A stretch of 52,946 nt of DNA. Source: Ignavibacteria bacterium RIFOXYC2_FULL_35_21 (GTDB lineage: Bacteria > Bacteroidota > Ignavibacteria > Kapaibacteriales > UBA2268). The notes under the pieces were generated by a model. That model saw only the letters and a list, made by a program, of their open reading frames with translations. It was not told where the DNA came from and did no database searches. The stretch lies in the NCBI GenBank assembly GCA_001804705.1, contig MHAY01000058.1, positions 1 through 52,946 of the forward strand, read 5' to 3'. Both the position numbers and the translations under genes were made by a program. Each line of letters begins with the position of its first letter. Position 1 is the first letter of the stretch. Of the stretch, positions 8,701 to 17,032 are shown in pieces.

Positions 8701-9705
8701 CTTGACTCAAATTTATCTTCTGAGGATGTTACTGATTTATTTAATTATGTTGACAGTAATAATGCCGAATTTTTACGGCCAATAATTTTGAGAGATAAAT
8801 TAATTGATAAAACACTATCATTTACGAATTCTGATATTGACATTATTCTTGAAAAGATGATTAATAAATGCAATTTTTATTTGTCTGAAAAAGAAGCCAC
8901 AAATGGGATTCATCCTCATCATGACTATGTAAGAAAAAATATGCTTGAACAATTACCCAACGATGTTAAAGTTGGAGATGGTATCTTCGTTTTATCACAC
9001 CAAGAAAAGAAAAATTTAAATTTAACAAAAAAAGAATTGGCAATAATTAAACCATATTATTCATCAGATGAATTGGTAAAATACTCATGTAATAAACAAA
9101 ATAGTAAATGGATAATATATACCAATCATAAATTTTTAAAATCAAAAAATATGGATGATTATCCAAATTTAAAAGAACATATTGATAAATTTCATGCTGT
9201 GATTACATCAGACAACAAACCTTATGGTATTCATAGAGCAAGGGAAGAAAGATTTTTCAAAGGTGAAAAAATTGTATCTTTAAGAAAATGTATAAAACCT
9301 TCATTTTCCTATACAGATTTTAATTGTTATGTACCTGCAGCTTTTTATGTCATCAAAAGTGAAAGGATAAATTTAAAATATCTAACGGGGTTACTAAATT
9401 CAAAGCTAATAGCATTTTGGCTGAGACATAAAGGTAAAATGCAAGGTACCAATTATCAAGTTGACAAAGAACCTCTTCTTAAAATACCAATATACAATTC
9501 TGATTCTCCAGAACCAGTGATAAAACTTGTTGATAGGATATTGCAAATTAAGTCTTTGAATTCAAAAGCCGATATTATTTATCTTGAAAAAGAAATTGAC
9601 ATTTTAGTTTACAAATTATACGAACTCACTTTTGATGAAGTTAAAATCTTTGACCCATCCTTTGAGTTAAACAAAGATGAATATGATAACTTTAAAGTAA
9701 AATAA
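5782..9705 (+). CDS. Type IIG restriction-modification enzyme (Eco57I-like, single chain)
   Basis: A 1307-residue fusion of nuclease, N6-adenine methyltransferase and target-recognition parts. An N-terminal PD-(D/E)XK nuclease is suggested by Asp75 and the EVK triad at 93-95 (VGVIIEVKRPSN). Methyltransferase motif I is CDPAVGSGHF (554-563) and the catalytic motif IV is NPPY (859-862), typical of gamma-class adenine methylases. The ~400 C-terminal residues probably contain the target-recognition domain (LRKCIKPSFSYTDFNCYVPAAFYV, described here only by its position near 1171-1194, then LTGLLNSKLIAFWLRHKGK). Such enzymes cut at a fixed distance from their site and protect host DNA by methylation. 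It is AT-rich, follows a TA pair, and ends 5 bp from convergent corA. Recognition sequence cannot be read from sequence. Confidence 0.9.
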   Translation: MKLKVIEPKIALNKAFLKEKVIRNDIDIFKKNLNILLKNTYEEDSEEHDKVNLLTFLKETYYKDKYEINTKENIDLAIHLDKSSKSNVGVIIEVKRPSNYSDMITDDNLNTRAFHELVLYYMIERVINKNIYIKNLIATNIYGWVIFSSQEFERLFYNNKKFLKSFEDWHNKKTIDKSTNFFYESIVKSYITNLDEEIEAVHFDFRMFQNVIESENREDDSKLVSLYKILSPVHLLKESFANDSNTLDTKFYFELLHIMGLEETKEKSKKVIRRKPEGKRDTASFIENAINIIKIENRLSKLKNPENFGADEEDQLFNVALELCINWMNRCLFLKLVEAQIFKYHRGNPDYKFLEYKKIPDFDELNKLFFQVLAIRNIERTLPIKEKYEHVPYLNSSLFEISPLEDETIRISSLDDNLRIKTLSSTILKDNQGRRFNGELHPLDYLFRFLDAYDFTSEGSDIIQEENKTLINASVLGLIFEKINGYKDGSYFTPGFITMYMSRESLRLAVVQKFKDKYEWDIDTFDDLKNKTWQTSKTKDVKEYNEVLNSLTICDPAVGSGHFLVSILNEFIAIKSELGLLSDINGNRLYDCEAHVEYDELIITHNKGYDVFEYYVEDLITNRVSDTLQRIQKIIFHEKETIIENCLFGVDINPNSVNIAQLRLWIELLKNAYYTEESNFKELETLPNIDINIKVGNSLISKFGIAGKLNVTISDREAIKQYKQVVNEYKNCKHKKQKEKLKIQIANFKDILSGGLVERSNKYFTYTKLLKEFAKKFKPPNINPMFVSDVKDEYKSGNENNNNGKKDLEARIIKLKEEMEQEEQDKKTIYRNALEWRFEFPEVLDDDGNFIGFDLIISNPPYIKEYENRQAFDGIRKSPYYQGKMDIWYMFACNSIDMLKKYTGIITFIATNNWVTNYGASILRNKIINDTRIEKLIDFGSFMVFESADVQTMIMILQTDKITDNYEFDFRRLLDSNLSSEDVTDLFNYVDSNNAEFLRPIILRDKLIDKTLSFTNSDIDIILEKMINKCNFYLSEKEATNGIHPHHDYVRKNMLEQLPNDVKVGDGIFVLSHQEKKNLNLTKKELAIIKPYYSSDELVKYSCNKQNSKWIIYTNHKFLKSKNMDDYPNLKEHIDKFHAVITSDNKPYGIHRAREERFFKGEKIVSLRKCIKPSFSYTDFNCYVPAAFYVIKSERINLKYLTGLLNSKLIAFWLRHKGKMQGTNYQVDKEPLLKIPIYNSDSPEPVIKLVDRILQIKSLNSKADIIYLEKEIDILVYKLYELTFDEVKIFDPSFELNKDEYDNFKVK

Positions 9706-9710
9706 TCTTC

Positions 9711-10700
9711 TCACTCCTCCTTATTCACATCCGCTTTATTACTGCTGAAAAACTTCCTTGGGACACGGCTGATTGAAATGGTTGACTTGCGGAATATCAG
9801 AATACCGGTAACAGATAATATTGCGGATACACCAATAATAAATGCAAAAGCAAAAGGTGACCCCTGAAATGGCAGTCCTATATTCATTCCATAAGTGCTG
9901 ACAATTAGAGTCGGTATCATCAGAATAAGAGAAATGAATGTGAGTTGTTTAATCACCACGTTGAGATTATTCGAAATCACAGATGCAAAAGCATCCATCA
10001 TTCCGCTCAAAATGTTGCTGTATATGTTTCCCATTTCGAGTGCTTGCTTAATATCGTTTTGTACTTCCTCAAGGAAATCGGTCTCATCAGGATCCAGGTA
10101 AAGTTGTGCAAGACGCGGGAATTTATCGAGAAGGTATTGATTCCCCTGCAATGAAGTTGTGAAATATACGAGTGATTTTTCCATAGCAAGAAGCTCTATT
10201 AATGCACTGTTCTCTACTGACTTCCTCAGGTTTCGCTCCACGACGTAAGTTCTGCGGTTAATCTCCTTCAGATGGTTCAAAAAGTAATATGCAGAACGGT
10301 TGAAAATATTAAGTATATAATCGGTAAAGTTTGTCATGCTTACATTCCTGATTCGGTTTGTCAGAATGTCATCTAATATGGCACTGTCATGGAGGCATAT
10401 CGTGAGCAGATAACTTTGATGAAGAATTATTCCCAAGGGAATCGTTCTGAATGGAATTTCTTCAGTTGGAGTGAAAAGCGGTATTCTCATAATGATAGCT
10501 GTCGTGCCGTTCTCCTTATCAATTCTAGCAACCTCGTCAATATCGAGAATATCGTGAATCAAATCAATATCGAGTTTTAATTCATTGACCAGGAAATCAA
10601 ATTCGTCTTTGTCAGGAGTGACAACTTTAATTAAACAATTTTCTTCTATACTTTGAATTTGCTGAAAGCTGCCGTCTGTTTGTTTCCAAAAAGTAATCAT
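9711..10700 (-). CDS. corA: CorA-family magnesium/cobalt transporter
   Basis: Inner-membrane pentameric channel for Mg2+ or Co2+ uptake. The long cytoplasmic N-terminal domain is followed by two C-terminal membrane helices, and the selectivity motif YGMN occurs at the end of the first (IPTLIVSTYGMNIG). The basic C-terminal tail RKSTISISR is usual. I start at the ATG at 10700 because GGAGGTGA lies immediately upstream, which gives 329 residues; longer readings would use the GTG inside that ribosome-binding site. It is convergent with the RM gene with only 5 bp between, and no hairpin is evident there. Some relatives export or transport Zn2+, so the exact cation is uncertain. Confidence 0.93.
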   Translation of the reverse strand: MITFWKQTDGSFQQIQSIEENCLIKVVTPDKDEFDFLVNELKLDIDLIHDILDIDEVARIDKENGTTAIIMRIPLFTPTEEIPFRTIPLGIILHQSYLLTICLHDSAILDDILTNRIRNVSMTNFTDYILNIFNRSAYYFLNHLKEINRRTYVVERNLRKSVENSALIELLAMEKSLVYFTTSLQGNQYLLDKFPRLAQLYLDPDETDFLEEVQNDIKQALEMGNIYSNILSGMMDAFASVISNNLNVVIKQLTFISLILMIPTLIVSTYGMNIGLPFQGSPFAFAFIIGVSAILSVTGILIFRKSTISISRVPRKFFSSNKADVNKEE

Positions 10701-10982
10701 GTTCACCTCCACGTTTTGGTTTTTGCCGCCACATGAAGGTCCCTTAATGGGCTATAATGAAGTATTCATGCGGGGAAAAAGCCGTGTACTATTTAATCTG
10801 AAACTACAACTACCACAAGGGTCGTTCATCTTTAATTTTTACTCCGTTATTAATAATTATTATTCAAAAATACGAAATTTGGGGGAGGTAGAAAAAGGTA
10901 GATTATGAAAAATAATAGAAATATTTATTTATTTCAGGTTTTGTTATTTAATAGAATTTTAATTCAAATTTTACAATCACAT

Positions 10983-12359
10983 TTACAAATGCTTCCCTCT
11001 GGCTAAAGAAGCAAAAATTCCGATTGTGCAGAGAACTACAAAAATTGTGAATATTATTTTCATGCTTGCTATTAATTGTGAATGATATTCAGGTTTGATT
11101 TGTACATTTCCAATCAGAATAGCCATAACCAACATTGCTATACCCATACTCAGCATTTGCCCGATTAATCTCATCGTACTGACAGTTGCAGAGGCTATTC
11201 CGTAATACTTTCTCTCGACCGAACTCATAACGGCATTCGTATTTGGCGAAGAAAACAAACCGAATCCAAGCCCGAGAATAATCAGGCAGAGAACAATATA
11301 GTATGTTCCTGAATTCTCAGTCAATAGGGTAAGCATTATCAAACCGATTACAGTCAATCCCATACCGATTGACGCTATAATTCTCGATTCAATTTTATCT
11401 GAGAGCCTGCCCGAAATCGGTGCAAAAATCGCCATCACAATCGGCTGAGTAACGAGGATGGAACCTGCTGCTTGTGGTGTTAAAAGTTTAATGTACTGCA
11501 GGTAAAAACTAAGAAGAAAAGTAATGGCAAATGTAGCGCTGTAATTTATCAGTGCCGCAAGATTTGAGAATGCAAAAACAGTATTATTCCTGAATAGATT
11601 TATATTCAAAACAGGGTTCTCTATCCTTAATTCCCAAAAAATAAAAATCAGTAATCCTATTAATCCTCCTCCGAGTAAAATAAATCCGTAGGTTTTTGGA
11701 AGCTGAGACAGGCCATACATCAGCATTACAAGCGATAAGCCATAAATGAGCGAACCTGAATAATCGAGCTTCTCCCCTTTAGCTTCAGCCCATTCTCCTT
11801 TGAGTTTAAACATTACATAATAAATGGCAATTGAACCCAACGGCACATTAAAAATAAAAACGCTCCTCCATCCGAAATTATGAGTTAATACACCTCCCAG
11901 AAAAGGGCCGAGAGACAATCCGACATATACCATAGAAATTGTGATGCCGATTATTTTACCTCTTTCATTCGTTGGAACAACAGAAGTAACCAGGGAAACA
12001 CCTGTTCCAAAAATCATTGCACCCCCAATTCCCTGTATGATACGCCCGATGATTATCATAAATCCGCTGTATGATGCAGCACAAAAAATGGCTGAAGATG
12101 TATATATAATTAATCCTAACAAAAAGATTTTTTTTCTACCGTAAATGTCTGCTGCTTTACCGAGCGGAACGAGGAACATTGCGGCTGTTAATAAATATGT
12201 GCTCGCTACCCAGCTTAAATATATGGCACTCATACCGAATTCTTTGCCTATTGTCGGCAATGCAATATTTATTGAAGATGCCATGAATGGGGTCAAGAAG
12301 GAACTTAAAGTTGCAGAAATGATTACTGCTTTCTTAATCGCGGGACTATATTCTTCCAT
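10983..12359 (-). CDS. MFS transporter, DHA2 (EmrB/QacA-like) drug efflux family
   Basis: A 458-residue polytopic membrane protein with about 14 hydrophobic segments, as in DHA2-type proton antiporters. Family motifs: LPTIGKEFGMSAIYLSWVAS near 35-54, the loop 2-3 motif GKAADIYGRKKIF (68-80), GRIIQGIGGAMIFGTG near 106-121 and the motif C-like GPFLGGVLTHNFGWRS near 151-166. DHA2 members export drugs, dyes or metabolites across the inner membrane. There is no membrane-fusion partner or regulator beside it, so the substrate is unknown. About 280 bp separate it from corA upstream on the left and 258 bp of AT-rich sequence separate it from the divergent SDR gene. Confidence 0.9.
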   Translation of the reverse strand: MEEYSPAIKKAVIISATLSSFLTPFMASSINIALPTIGKEFGMSAIYLSWVASTYLLTAAMFLVPLGKAADIYGRKKIFLLGLIIYTSSAIFCAASYSGFMIIIGRIIQGIGGAMIFGTGVSLVTSVVPTNERGKIIGITISMVYVGLSLGPFLGGVLTHNFGWRSVFIFNVPLGSIAIYYVMFKLKGEWAEAKGEKLDYSGSLIYGLSLVMLMYGLSQLPKTYGFILLGGGLIGLLIFIFWELRIENPVLNINLFRNNTVFAFSNLAALINYSATFAITFLLSFYLQYIKLLTPQAAGSILVTQPIVMAIFAPISGRLSDKIESRIIASIGMGLTVIGLIMLTLLTENSGTYYIVLCLIILGLGFGLFSSPNTNAVMSSVERKYYGIASATVSTMRLIGQMLSMGIAMLVMAILIGNVQIKPEYHSQLIASMKIIFTIFVVLCTIGIFASLARGKHL

Positions 12360-12617
12360 ATAAAATTTTGAAATAGTTTAATTTTTTACTTTATTACTGT
12401 TAGAATAATAATTGCATTTGATTAAATTAACAAATAGAAATGTAGAATAAAAGGATTAAGGGCAAAAAATAAAAATTTTATTATTAAACGAATATTTATC
12501 GTGGAAAAATAAATCCAATTTCTCAAGAAATGAGATGAACTAATGAACTGAAAAGAATGTAGAAAAGAATTATTTTTGTCTAATTTTATACTCATGAATT
12601 TTAAATAAGTGAAATAA

Positions 12618-13532
12618 ATGTTAACGAGAAAAATCCATGCAGTTACCGGTGCCTACGGTTATTCCGGGAAATATATAGCAAGACGGCTTCTGGAAAAAGG
12701 ACACGAAGTTATTACTCTTTCTAATACCATTCCTCAGGAAGATATATTTAATGATAAAGTGAAACAGTATCCTTTGAACTTTAATGATTCCGATGAACTT
12801 TGCAGAAACCTTGAAGATGTAGATGTACTGTATAATACATATTGGGTAAGGTTTAATTACAAAACATTTTCACATGAACAAGCTGTTGATAATACTATAA
12901 GATTGTTTAATGCTGGATTGAAAGCTGGTGTCAGAAAAATTGTTCATGTAAGCATAACAAATCCGTCTGAAAATTCTCATTTAAGTTACTTCAAGGGAAA
13001 AGCAATACTTGAAAGAGAATTAAAAAATCTTTCGATACAATATTCAATATTAAGGCCCGCAGTCCTTTTTGGCAAAGAAGATATACTAATAAACAACATA
13101 GCATGGATGTTAAGAAAATTCCCTTTATTTGGTGTTTTCGGAGATGGCGAATATAAAATTCAGCCAATCTTTGTTGATGATTTGGCTTTACTCGCAATTG
13201 AAAATGGAGCAACAGATGAAAACAAAACCATTGATGCCATTGGTCCGGAAACATTTTCATATAATCAGCTTGTTGAAATTATAAAGAGTGAATTAAAAAT
13301 CAAAAGAAAAATAATTCATGTTAACCCTAAGTTCGGCTACTTTGCCGGAAATATAATGGGAAAATTTGTTAATGATGTTGTAATAACTAAAGACGAGATT
13401 GACGGATTAATGTCCAATCTTTTATTTACAAATTCTACTCCTGCTGGTGTAACAAAACTTTCTGATTGGGTAAAAAGCCACGCTCAAACACTTGGATTAA
13501 AATATGCGAACGAATTGAAAAGAAGAAAGTAA
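12618..13532 (+). CDS. NAD(P)-binding atypical SDR (NAD-dependent epimerase/NmrA-like)
   Basis: A 304-residue Rossmann-fold protein with the nucleotide-binding loop TGAYGYSGKYIARRLLEKGH near residues 10-29. The equivalent of the SDR catalytic YxxxK is YFKGK near 127-131, followed by LSIQYSILRPAVLFGKED, a pattern seen in atypical SDRs related to complex I NDUFA9-like and NmrA-like proteins. Substrate is not evident. It is followed after 1 bp by the ATG of a YgiT-type zinc-finger gene, so the two are translationally coupled. It may act on a quinone, sugar nucleotide or steroid-like substrate, or be a redox sensor; I cannot choose. Confidence 0.8.
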   Translation: MLTRKIHAVTGAYGYSGKYIARRLLEKGHEVITLSNTIPQEDIFNDKVKQYPLNFNDSDELCRNLEDVDVLYNTYWVRFNYKTFSHEQAVDNTIRLFNAGLKAGVRKIVHVSITNPSENSHLSYFKGKAILERELKNLSIQYSILRPAVLFGKEDILINNIAWMLRKFPLFGVFGDGEYKIQPIFVDDLALLAIENGATDENKTIDAIGPETFSYNQLVEIIKSELKIKRKIIHVNPKFGYFAGNIMGKFVNDVVITKDEIDGLMSNLLFTNSTPAGVTKLSDWVKSHAQTLGLKYANELKRRK

Positions 13533-13533
13533 T

Positions 13534-13767
13534 ATGAATAATAAATGCAATAACTGTGGTAATGAAACCTTTCATGATGGAATTGTCAATCATGTACTTG
13601 AAATCAATGGACACATCTATGCCATTAAAAATATTCCCGCTAAAATTTGTGACAGGTGCGAAGCGAAATTTTTCAATCCTGAAACTTACGATACTGTTTA
13701 TAAGTTGATTTATAATCCGAAATCTCCGAAAAGAAAAATTGAGGCTGAGTTATTAGAGTTTAGTTGA
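13534..13767 (+). CDS. YgiT-type (MqsA N-terminal-like) zinc-finger protein
   Basis: A 77-residue protein with two CxxC knuckles: CNNCG near 4-8 and CDRCE near 38-42, the zinc-ribbon arrangement of YgiT-type domains. In MqsA this domain binds the toxin, and free-standing versions are commonly antitoxin-like partners of DUF4258 toxins. No toxin gene is adjacent: upstream is the SDR gene (1-bp gap) and downstream is convergent lpxH, overlapping by 8 bp. It is therefore either an orphan or has another role. No DNA-binding HTH follows the zinc finger. Confidence 0.78.
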   Translation: MNNKCNNCGNETFHDGIVNHVLEINGHIYAIKNIPAKICDRCEAKFFNPETYDTVYKLIYNPKSPKRKIEAELLEFS

Positions 13768-14494
13768 TTTTTAGATACTCCTCAACCTCTCTAATCTTAA
13801 ATTCATTTCCGTCAAAACAGCCGAAAACGGGCTTTTCAAGCCAACTTCCAAGGTTATAGTAATTTCCATTTCCGATTTGCTTTTGGATGAGGCGATGCCT
13901 GTGTCCCATAATCACATAATCGAAGCCTTCATTAATCTTACTTTCTGCAAAGTTTTCCATTCCCTCGGTTTTTCCGTAATGCTTATTCGAAGTATAGCCA
14001 CGGCTTTTCCGGGATGAGGATGAAGCAAGTCGTATTCCACAATCGGGATGAAGCTTGAGAAAAAGCCAGAGTGAAAAACGGTTCCTCATCACCTTCTTGA
14101 GAGCCCTATATCCCGCATCATTATTTGCTTTCCCGTCACCGTGAGATATATAAAACCTCTTTCCCGAATGTTCCCTTTCTATATCATCTTTATAAATCGG
14201 AATACCCATCTCAGTTTCAAAGAAATCCTTATGTCCGAAATCATGGTTGCCCATCAGGTATTCGATTTTTACTCCATTGTCTCTGAGCCATTTCAATGCT
14301 TCTAGTGTTCGGTAGAAGTATTTAGGCACGACTGTTTTATATTCGAACCAATAATCGAACAAATCCCCAACAATGTACAGTACTTCACAGTCATTGACTA
14401 TTGATTTAAGGAATTTTACCAGCAATTCCTCTCTCGGTGCATCAGCACTTCTTTCGAGTATGCCAAGATGTATGTCCGAAATGAAGTAAATCAT
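13760..14494 (-). CDS. lpxH: UDP-2,3-diacylglucosamine diphosphatase
   Basis: Hydrolyses UDP-2,3-diacylglucosamine to lipid X and UMP on the cytoplasmic face of the inner membrane, in lipid A synthesis. All calcineurin-like metallophosphoesterase motifs are visible in the 244 residues: SDIHLG (6-11), GDLFDYWF (43-50), GNHDFG (82-87), SHGDG (117-121) and GHRHR near 198-202. The DYWFEY context is characteristic of LpxH rather than of general phosphoesterases. Its presence supports a lipid A-making Gram-negative host. The 3' end overlaps the convergent zinc-finger gene by 8 bp. The upstream gap carries dispersed repeats. Confidence 0.92.
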   Translation of the reverse strand: MIYFISDIHLGILERSADAPREELLVKFLKSIVNDCEVLYIVGDLFDYWFEYKTVVPKYFYRTLEALKWLRDNGVKIEYLMGNHDFGHKDFFETEMGIPIYKDDIEREHSGKRFYISHGDGKANNDAGYRALKKVMRNRFSLWLFLKLHPDCGIRLASSSSRKSRGYTSNKHYGKTEGMENFAESKINEGFDYVIMGHRHRLIQKQIGNGNYYNLGSWLEKPVFGCFDGNEFKIREVEEYLKIN

Positions 14495-15030
14495 ATAATT
14501 TGTGTTTTGTTTTCTTTTGTCATGCTAAACTCGTTTCAGCATCCATATTCCAAATTGTCATGCTAAGACTCAAACCACCGCCGATGCGTTGGTAAAAAAA
14601 ATATGACAATTTAGAATTGTTCTTTATTTTTTTTTTGAATAGCCACTATCTTCAGATAGTGGAGGTTTATAGCCACAGAGTTTCTACTTCAGTCACTTAC
14701 TATTCAGGGATAGATCCCGATTTGTGGCGATAGACCCTCACCACTACTTAAAAGTAGTGGCTATTCATTTATTTATTATGAACTTGTCATTAACATCGAC
14801 GTCGAAGCATGAACCCGATTCAGCATCCATAGGTTCTTATATCTAAAATGGATTCTGAACCAAGTGCAGAATGACTTAAAAATTTACCATTTTTCTTTGT
14901 CATGGAATTATATTAATTTTAATGATAATTTATGTTCCGCTGACAAAGGGTTTATTGCAAAAATACAAGATTAAGCTATATGAAATGCAATGAAAATGCC
15001 AATGCTTTCTATAAATTGAATGGTGCTGTC
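14495..15030. other. Intergenic stretch filled with dispersed repeats
   Basis: No credible gene. It contains a degenerate FCB-type repeat (GTCATGCTAA, CAGCATCCATA words at 14519-14570 and 14790-14880), a 63-bp segment (14574-14636) that recurs at 26874-26936, and the multi-hairpin element at 14637-14766. The promoter for the lipoprotein/coaX pair presumably lies in the last 100 bp. Confidence 0.6.
14637..14766. repeat. Multi-hairpin REP/MITE-like element, copy 1
   Basis: A 130-bp unit with terminal inverted repeats GAATAGCCACTA and TAGTGGCTATTC. Each end folds into its own hairpin (CCACTATC/GATAGTGG; CCACTACTT/AAGTAGTGG), and the interior holds a GGGATAGATCCC hairpin. Copies 2 and 3 are at 19841-19974 and 26937-27066. 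It contains no coding sequence. The structure suggests a REP-like or MITE-like element mobilised in trans; no transposase is present in the window. Confidence 0.75.
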
Positions 15031-15669
15031 ATGAAAAAAATATACTTATGTTTATTTTTACTGCCACTGCTCTACGGCTGTATTTCGCTCAAATCGGAAT
15101 ATCCCGAAATCAGCTACTACAGGCTTTCCCAGGAACCTATTAATATAAATAATGGTGGTGGCATAACAGGAACTTTGCAAATACGAAACTTTTCATCGAG
15201 TGACCAGCTTAACACAGAACATATAATGGCGATTTGGGATGAAACAAAAATTCAGAATTATTATTATCACCGCTGGGTTTCTGCACCTGCAGAACTTGTA
15301 ACGGATTTCATTATAGAAAGAATGAATAATGCTAAGCTGTTCAATGGTGGTGTTATTAAACCAAATTCGCTCGTAATTCCCGATTACATTCTCGAAGGAC
15401 ATCTGCTCGACATGATTGCCCATAACACGAGAGACCGCGAACTTGACACAAATTTCATAATTATATCATATCAGATAAGCTTGATTAAAAAAGAACCTTT
15501 GAAAACCGAAAGAAATGTCCTGCTTAATAAATTATACACAATCTCAGTCCCAAGAAAAAATAATGAAGTCAGTACTGTCGCACCTGCCTTCAGCCGCGGC
15601 ATGTCCAAGCTATCGGATAAAATGCTTAATGACATTATTGAAGCAGTTAAAAATTCTGGTAATAAATAA
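15031..15669 (+). CDS. PqiC/ABC-transport auxiliary lipoprotein
   Basis: A 212-residue lipoprotein. The ATG at 15031 gives a clean signal peptide MKKIYLCLFLLPLLYGC with lipobox LLYGC; a longer in-frame start at 14980 would bury it. The mature part has the order of ABC-type auxiliary lipoproteins (COG3218, PqiC/DUF330-like): early YRL strand, a middle HRWVSAPAELVTDFIIERM segment and a late LSDKMLNDII helix. Such proteins serve MCE (Mla/Pqi) lipid-transport systems between the membranes. No MCE, permease or ATPase gene is next to it in the window, so partnership is inferred. The coaX start follows after 12 bp, suggesting co-transcription. Confidence 0.72.
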   Translation: MKKIYLCLFLLPLLYGCISLKSEYPEISYYRLSQEPININNGGGITGTLQIRNFSSSDQLNTEHIMAIWDETKIQNYYYHRWVSAPAELVTDFIIERMNNAKLFNGGVIKPNSLVIPDYILEGHLLDMIAHNTRDRELDTNFIIISYQISLIKKEPLKTERNVLLNKLYTISVPRKNNEVSTVAPAFSRGMSKLSDKMLNDIIEAVKNSGNK

Positions 15670-15681
15670 TCAGGGTGAGCC

Positions 15682-16461
15682 TTGGATAATACTTCTCTTA
15701 GAAATAAAAGTATAAGCCTAAATTTTTCTGCAATTGATGTAGGGAACAGCAGGATAAAAGTTAAATCCGGGAAAAAATCAATTGCTCTTGAATATGAACA
15801 GAACTGGGAAAGACAAGTAAAATCCTTTTTAATCCAATTTACTGATGATGTGCTGTTGATTGGCTATTCATCTGTCAATCATCAAAAGTTGAAATCTCTG
15901 CTCCCCGTCCTGAAAAAAATAAATGCAATAGTAGTTGACATGATGAACATGGCTGAAAAGCAGGTACAGCTTGAATACCAACACATCAAAGGCATCGGAA
16001 TTGACAGGGTGCTGGGAATGTTAGGTGCATTGAGTTTTATAAAGCCACCTTTTATCACAGTTGACTGCGGCACTGCAATTACAATCAATGCGGTTGATAA
16101 GCAAGGAAAATGCCTTGGCGGTACAATCATGGCAGGAATCGGAACACAGCTTCATTCTTTATCTCAGAGAGCATCGGCATTAAACATAGTCGAACTAAAA
16201 CATACAAAAAAGACAGTTGGCAAAGACACTAAATCTGCCATGAGTTCAGGTATCATTACAGGCACAACCGGAGCAATCAAAGAAATAATCAGGAAAATTG
16301 AGAAAGAAGAATATGCTTCAAAGCAAGTGCCAATCATAATCACAGGTGGCGAGGCAGTCTATGTTTTCAGGGAACTGAAAAAGCAAAGAAGCAAAACATT
16401 CCAGAAAAAAGATTTAGTCCTCGACGGAATATTGTGGCTGATGAAAAACTATAATTTTTGA
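15682..16461 (+). CDS. coaX: Type III pantothenate kinase
   Basis: Phosphorylates pantothenate, the first step of coenzyme A synthesis, in the cytoplasm. The 259-residue ASKHA-fold protein has the N-terminal phosphate loop AIDVGNSRIKV near 17-27, GIGIDRVLGMLGA with the catalytic-type Asp near 106-118, the DCGTAITIN motif near 130-138, and GGTIMAGIG near 147-155, all type III markers. The start is a TTG at 15682, supported by AGGGTGAG a few bases upstream; no ATG precedes the DVGNS motif in frame. It lies 12 bp after the lipoprotein gene. The first barrel-like gene follows 40 bp later. Confidence 0.93.
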   Translation: MDNTSLRNKSISLNFSAIDVGNSRIKVKSGKKSIALEYEQNWERQVKSFLIQFTDDVLLIGYSSVNHQKLKSLLPVLKKINAIVVDMMNMAEKQVQLEYQHIKGIGIDRVLGMLGALSFIKPPFITVDCGTAITINAVDKQGKCLGGTIMAGIGTQLHSLSQRASALNIVELKHTKKTVGKDTKSAMSSGIITGTTGAIKEIIRKIEKEEYASKQVPIIITGGEAVYVFRELKKQRSKTFQKKDLVLDGILWLMKNYNF

Positions 16462-16501
16462 AGTTTAAATTAATGAAATTATCAATAAATAATAATTTAA
16501 C

Positions 16502-17032
16502 GTGAAAAAATTTATCATCATAGTATTTATCACCTCTTTGTGCTTCACACAGAGTCTATTCTCTCAACAGGATACTATAAAATCAAATGTTGAAATTATT
16601 AATACAGACTCCATAGCTCGAAATGCATGGTATATAGAAATAATGGGAAATACGTGGAGTTATAGTTTTAATTATGATCGAGCTTTCTTAATATTCCCTA
16701 CAATTTTTAGTGATTATACAAGTATATTTGGTAGAATCGGTTTAGGAATAAATCTATATCCAGGTCATGTTCCACTACCTGTATTGTTATTAATAAATTT
16801 TGGTAAAATTCATAGAGTAGAGTTTGGTTTGGGTTTTTATTATGATTATTTGCCAAATGGATGGAGTGAAGGTCTAAATTATCCACGTAATAAAATAAAG
16901 TGGATATTAAATATTGGATATAGATATCAAAAACTTGGTGGTGGTTTTGTTTGTCGAGCCGGCTTTACTCCAATTTTTTATTCTGGTGGATATTATCATT
17001 TTGGTGGAGTTAGCTTTGGGTATGCTTGGTAG
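16502..17032 (+). CDS. Secreted small beta-barrel-like protein, array copy 1
   Basis: A 176-residue protein starting at GTG with a signal peptide (MKKFIIIVFITSLCFTQSLFS, cleavage near 21). The mature part alternates polar and hydrophobic/aromatic residues as in 8-stranded outer-membrane barrels: WYIEIMGNTWSYSFNYD, then NIGYRYQKLGGGF and GVSFGYAW with a terminal aromatic. It is the most divergent of four tandem paralogues (others at 17192, 17822, 18435). Its 3' end overlaps, in the +1 frame, a small Cys-rich ORF that recurs after copies 2 and 3. Function unknown; a putative immunity or surface-structural role is inference. Confidence 0.75.
   Translation: MKKFIIIVFITSLCFTQSLFSQQDTIKSNVEIINTDSIARNAWYIEIMGNTWSYSFNYDRAFLIFPTIFSDYTSIFGRIGLGINLYPGHVPLPVLLLINFGKIHRVEFGLGFYYDYLPNGWSEGLNYPRNKIKWILNIGYRYQKLGGGFVCRAGFTPIFYSGGYYHFGGVSFGYAW

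Noticed and set aside
4000-9705. BREX or DISARM type defence cluster
   Set aside because: The 1307-residue enzyme has a fused nuclease and no BrxC, PglZ, helicase or DUF1998 partners; a stand-alone type IIG RM is sufficient.
16914-17021. Longer N-terminal extension of tail ORF 1 (start at 16914)
   Set aside because: This part lies wholly inside barrel copy 1 in another frame and reads as hydrophobic low-complexity sequence; it has no counterpart of interest in tails 2 and 3.
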